In this document: in pieces, positions 61,042-64,000 of the stretch
How positions within the stretch are numbered: the first letter of the stretch is position 1
Layout of the letters: each line of letters begins with the position of its first letter
From: Streptomyces globisporus
Lineage (GTDB): Bacteria > Actinomycetota > Actinomycetes > Streptomycetales > Streptomycetaceae
Reading direction: 5' to 3'
Assembly: GCA_014649555.1 (NCBI GenBank)
Contig: BMTG01000010.1
Coordinates: 186,001 to 250,000 of the forward strand
Length of the DNA: 64,000 nt
The notes under the pieces: model-generated
Databases searched by the model: none
What the model was told of the DNA's origin: nothing
What the model saw: the letters and a program-made list of their open reading frames with translations, nothing else
Made by a program: the position numbers and the translations under genes

Positions 61042-61423
61042 CTTGATTCCAGGCGTCGCCGCGTCACTGCTCGTTCGCGGGGAGATCTTTAGTCAAACCA
61101 GCCTCGGTGGTGACGAGCAGCCTGATCTGCACCCGGCTGTACGAGAATTCTTCGACGCTCTTCCCGTAGCGGAACGCGAATCCTTCATGGGCTACTGCGC
61201 CGAGTCCGCGTTGATCTCGGACCAATTGTGGAGCCTGGATCGCCAACGCGTCGACGGTGGAACGAGCACCATCGACGATGGTGCGGTTCATCTCGCAGGC
61301 GCCGTCCTTATCGCAATGAAGATCCGGGGCCATGGTGACCCCGAGCACGGTACACCGGCGCAGGTGTGCCGCTCGTGCTCGGCGCTGCTCGACCGTCTCC
61401 GCGTCACCGTGATGGATGCATGA
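61034..61423 (+). CDS. Orphan YwqJ-like deaminase cassette
   Basis: This 129-residue protein starts from a TTG at 61034, five bases behind GGAGAA (61023-61028), and overlaps the previous stop by eight bases. An earlier in-frame ATG (61007) lies inside the immunity gene and has no such site. It is only a deaminase domain: YCAESALISDQLW (Cys55, Glu57) and VCRSCSALLDRL (Cys112, Cys115), so the zinc-binding and catalytic residues are present. There is no WXG100 or linker region. Orphan toxin tips of this kind normally serve as spare modules for recombination with the full-length toxin. The translational coupling suggests it might be expressed. Confidence 0.75.
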   Translation: MSDLIPGVAASLLVRGEIFSQTSLGGDEQPDLHPAVREFFDALPVAERESFMGYCAESALISDQLWSLDRQRVDGGTSTIDDGAVHLAGAVLIAMKIRGHGDPEHGTPAQVCRSCSALLDRLRVTVMDA

Positions 61424-61887
61424 CAGCGAGCCATGACGCGCTGACGGCCGCAGGATGGCACGACGGCCGTGACGTCAGGGACGATGCGATGTCAGCCGTT
61501 CTCAAGACGATCGCGCTCGTCGAGCCGGTGGCTGATGGAGCTGCCTGGGTGCTGTTCCCGGCGGCCGAACGGGCCTTGCGTGCGTTTTACGGGCTGCGCA
61601 TAGCCCCGACAGGGCCGGGGCGTGCTGTGGCGGCCACCGGATGCGTTGTCGACCCCACCGAGGCGCGAAGCGCCTTGCGGCCGTTCTCGTTGTTCGGCGA
61701 GGCCCTGGGTTCCCGGCTGTTTCCGCTCGGCCGCACGGACACGGACGCGCTGCTTGCGGTCGACGAGCAGGGCCGTCTCTTCTCGATCGACCACGGCGGT
61801 CGTTGGCTGCTCGGAGACACCGTGCGTGAGGGGCTTACAGCGCTGGCGGAAGGGGACGCTCCTCACCGGATCACGGCTCGTCGGTGA
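61420..61887 (+). CDS. Second SUKH-3-type immunity protein
   Basis: This 155-residue protein starts at the ATG at 61420, overlapping the previous stop (ATGA). It shares with the first immunity protein the opening ALTAAGWHDGRDVRDDA, a C-terminal LGSRLFPLGRTDTDALLAVDEQGRLFSIDHGGRWLLG and overall length, but the two are clearly different in between. It is probably the partner of the orphan deaminase just upstream. It has no membrane segment or signal peptide. Confidence 0.83.
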   Translation: MTASHDALTAAGWHDGRDVRDDAMSAVLKTIALVEPVADGAAWVLFPAAERALRAFYGLRIAPTGPGRAVAATGCVVDPTEARSALRPFSLFGEALGSRLFPLGRTDTDALLAVDEQGRLFSIDHGGRWLLGDTVREGLTALAEGDAPHRITARR

Positions 61888-61905
61888 GTATGGACGGCAC
61901 CGTCA

Positions 61906-62373
61906 ATGTCCGGCGGAACGCCACTACTCGATGCTGTCCGGACCGCGCTGGTGGCCGTGTATGTCCTTCACCACCGGCAGGTCTACAGCGCCAGGGAACT
62001 GCGCCTGACGGTTACTGCGTTGCGGGGTATCGGCACGGAGACCCTGGATCGTGCCATCCCGTTGCCCGGGGGGACGCTGGAGGACGCCGCAGAACCTCTG
62101 GTAGCTGCGGCAGTGGCGCTGATCGAATCCGAAGGGATCACCGAACTGGGGAGTGAACTGAAGATGAGCATTGGAGGGCCGCCGCTCACCACCGCCCCGC
62201 TGTCTTCTGTCGCCTGCTCTGTGCGTACGGGGCACTACGCCGCGACGCCAACGGAGGTGGAGCTCTCGCTGTCGGCAGGTATGGGAGCCTCGGTGGGCCG
62301 AGCCAGCGCAGCCGTTCGCCTCTGTGCCGAGGATTTGGCGCGGTACACCCGGGAGGCGAACACCGATCGGTAG
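61906..62373 (+). CDS. Hypothetical protein in the toxin island
   Basis: This 155-residue protein starts at the ATG at 61906 (MSGGTPLLDAVRTALVAVYV). It has an Ala/Val/Leu-rich helix pattern, two internal cysteines (SSVACSVRTGHY, AVRLCAEDL) and a DAAEPLVAAAVALIESEGI segment. I do not recognise a family. It is 18 bp after the second immunity gene and in the same direction, so it probably shares its operon. It could be another immunity or helper protein, but nothing in the sequence proves that. Confidence 0.55.
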   Translation: MSGGTPLLDAVRTALVAVYVLHHRQVYSARELRLTVTALRGIGTETLDRAIPLPGGTLEDAAEPLVAAAVALIESEGITELGSELKMSIGGPPLTTAPLSSVACSVRTGHYAATPTEVELSLSAGMGASVGRASAAVRLCAEDLARYTREANTDR

Positions 62374-62433
62374 CGAGCCGGGCACCTGTATGCGCTGATC
62401 GGTTGCCGAGGGTGAGCCGCGACCTGCAGAATC

Positions 62434-62696
62434 GGCCGGCCGCGCGTGGTGCAGCTGAAGACCTCGGTCACCTCCGAGCTTCTGGAGGTCGGCGACTGGC
62501 CGTCGGCGGCAACCCGGCCAGCCTGATCCGTACTCGGTACGAGGATGCGGACATCGCGCGCCTGCTGGCGGTGGCCTGGTGGGCCTGGCCGGCCGAGCAC
62601 CTGACACGCCACATCCGTACGGTGATGTCGGGCACGGTGGCGGAGCTGGAGGCGGCGGCGCCGGGGGCTGTTCAGGGCGGGGGCGCGATCCCTTAA
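62434..62696 (+). pseudogene. Internally deleted copy of the CatB-like acetyltransferase
   Basis: Block one (62434-62498) matches 58164-58226 of the intact gene (RVVQLK..SVTSELLEVGD). Block two (62501 to about 62668) matches 58591-58757 (VGGNPASLIRTRYEDADIARLLAVAWWAWPAEHLTRH). The 364 bp between them in the intact gene are missing, and the junction is out of frame. Identity is high in the second block (around 85-90% by eye). It is a duplicated, decayed copy. Confidence 0.8.
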
Positions 62697-62878
62697 GCCC
62701 ACTTGGCTGCTTGGAGTCGCCGATGAGCATCGCGGGGACCGATTGCGTGCCGCCCGATGTGCCCAAGCCGGGCACAGACAGTCGAATTCGCGCTACCCGC
62801 AAGGCGTTGAACCGTAGACTTCGGCCGTCAACGCCGAAGACGTCCGGCTGTTGCACGCGCCCGCGGGGAGGAAATCGC

Positions 62879-64000
62879 ATGCAGGATCCTTCGGACTCGA
62901 CGGATGCGGCCGAATCTGAGGAGAGCGGCCGGAGCGAACCGGCCGACTCACCTGTTGCGGGCGATCCGGCGCCCAACCCGGACATCGATGCGGCGTCGGT
63001 GTCGACAGTCCTGGTGGAGGTGCTCCCAGGGGTGGCTGTCGTCGCTGGTGATGTCCCGCTTGAGTTGAAACCCGATCTGATCGACTTCGGGCTAGTGCCG
63101 GCCGCCGACCGCAAGCAGATCTCAGCGATCCTCGCCTCGATCGGGAACGCAGCGACCGTGGTCGGCAATCTCGGAAACGCGTTCGCCGGCCTGCAGGGGC
63201 TCTACAGGATCGACGCCACGACACAGGCCCTGCTGAACAGCGGCGCGACGCTCGCCGTCAAGGACGGCGGGAACCTCGGAGCGGTGATGGCTCCCGGCCG
63301 CTTCATGCGTCAGGCCCGCTTCTACTCCGTGAATGCGGTGAGCAAGGCTCAGACCGCGGCCTCGATCGGGCCGGCGCTGGCCATGGTCGGCCTTCAGATG
63401 ATGCTGAGTGAGGTCTCGGGCCTCGTCAGGACCAACCTCGCGGTGACACGTCAGGTCCTGGCCGACATCCGCAAGGATCAGTGGGCCGAACTGACGGGGC
63501 TCGTCGCCGCCATCGATCGCGCGGTCGACCAGGCGCGGGAGATCGAATCGGTCCCGACGTCCTTGTGGGAGGACGTCGCCGGCAGTGGAGCACTGTTGCA
63601 GAAGCAGCTTGAGCTCTACCAGGGGAACGTCCGTGACCACGTCAGTCAGATCGGGCGGGCCGATACACGCACCCGTCGCGAGTATCTGCAGACGAACGCC
63701 GAGGCGATCGCCTTCGATGCCTACGCCCTCCTGTCCTCCCTCAAGGCATGGACCGGGTATCACGCACTGCGCGCCGCGAGGGCGAGAGCCGCTGGACTGG
63801 AAGACGCCGCCGAGGCGCAGTACGCCGAAGTCATCGCGCGCGACACCCGCGCGGAGTTCGACTCCGCTCTCGCCGCGTCGACGAGCCTCATCGACGCGCT
63901 GACGCGGGAGCTACGGATCACCGCCGAACTGCCCGGACCCGACGTATGGCCGCTGCCGGGAAAGCGGAAGGACGTGAAGGCAGCACGCGAGGTCTCCGCT
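62879..64000 (+). CDS. Large protein of unknown function, cut by the window edge
   Basis: At least 374 residues are read from the ATG at 62879, eight bases behind GGAGGAA, and the frame stays open to 64000. The first 40 residues are acidic and disordered. The middle (about 85-190) has hydrophobic Ala/Gly-rich helices, including ASIGNAATVVGNLGNAFAGLQGL and AASIGPALAMVGLQMMLSEVSGLV. After that comes a long, regularly spaced helical part (TRQVLADIRKDQWAELTGLVAAIDRAVDQARE, QKQLELYQGNVRDHV), probably coiled coil. I do not recognise it. Position next to the toxin island could be meaningful, but this is not shown. Confidence 0.75.
   Translation, partial: MQDPSDSTDAAESEESGRSEPADSPVAGDPAPNPDIDAASVSTVLVEVLPGVAVVAGDVPLELKPDLIDFGLVPAADRKQISAILASIGNAATVVGNLGNAFAGLQGLYRIDATTQALLNSGATLAVKDGGNLGAVMAPGRFMRQARFYSVNAVSKAQTAASIGPALAMVGLQMMLSEVSGLVRTNLAVTRQVLADIRKDQWAELTGLVAAIDRAVDQAREIESVPTSLWEDVAGSGALLQKQLELYQGNVRDHVSQIGRADTRTRREYLQTNAEAIAFDAYALLSSLKAWTGYHALRAARARAAGLEDAAEAQYAEVIARDTRAEFDSALAASTSLIDALTRELRITAELPGPDVWPLPGKRKDVKAAREVSA

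Noticed and set aside
58773-62433. Transposon or phage carrying the toxin island
   Set aside because: I find no transposase, integrase or terminal inverted repeats. The only flanking repeats are the acetyltransferase copies.
62819-62839. Hairpin CTTCGGC-N7-GCCGAAG before the last gene as a riboswitch
   Set aside because: It is only a 7-bp stem with no further structure, well within chance for this GC content.

Overview
The window is high-GC (about 70% or more) actinobacterial chromosome with Streptomyces gene content: RNase E with long disordered flanks, mreBCD-pbp2-rodA, clpP1-clpP2-clpX, a Fe-type SOD preceded by a Nur-like box, and many GTG starts. Gene order from rpmA/rplU through rne, the mre cluster, ndk, folC, valS, clpX/clpP, tig, an Nei-type glycosylase, rpiB and sodF is the conserved Streptomyces core order as I remember it from S. 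coelicolor. Two stretches look like species-specific additions.

Layout. 1-661: ribosomal proteins bL27 and bL21 (minus). 963-8251: a sugar cluster with an N-acetyltransferase (plus) converging on a five-gene minus-strand operon: PLP aminotransferase, Gfo/Idh/MocA oxidoreductase, GT4, GT2 and nucleotide-sugar dehydrogenase. The four enzymes match the Wbp/Wlb route to UDP-2,3-diacetamido-2,3-dideoxyhexuronic acid, so a wall glycopolymer or exopolysaccharide is the likely product. 8587-20000: rne, a radical-SAM-associated protein, a repeat-rich membrane protein, a B12-type radical SAM protein and a CYTH-CHAD protein. 18755-25202: the elongation/sporulation wall operon mreB-mreC-mreD-pbp2-rodA. 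25491-30691: ndk, a DUF4233 membrane protein, folC and valS. 30830-36419: a membrane protein, then clpX, clpP2, clpP1 (with a ClgR-type box) and trigger factor. 36573-36908: tRNA-Pro and tRNA-Gly, divergent.

37690-52026 is metabolic and transport content: a membrane acyltransferase, an HD protein, a cation/proton antiporter, a SpoIIE-type phosphatase, an Nei-type glycosylase, RpiB, three related APC amino-acid permeases, an FAD oxidoreductase, BioY and a secreted phosphodiesterase. 52089-56036 is an oxidative-stress group: Dps with a histone-H1-like tail, a transketolase and sodF. An ArsR/DUF2071 pair, a gene apparently frameshifted by a 7-bp tandem repeat and a CatB-like acetyltransferase follow.

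58875-62373 is the most interesting part: a polymorphic-toxin island. A WXG100-like/YwqJ-type deaminase toxin gene carries one in-frame TAA near its start. It is followed by a SUKH-3-like immunity gene, an orphan deaminase cassette and a second SUKH-3-like gene, all tightly overlapped, then an unknown gene. The island lies between the intact acetyltransferase gene and a deleted second copy of it, suggesting gain or rearrangement by duplication. A large unknown gene (62879 onward) runs off the end of the window.
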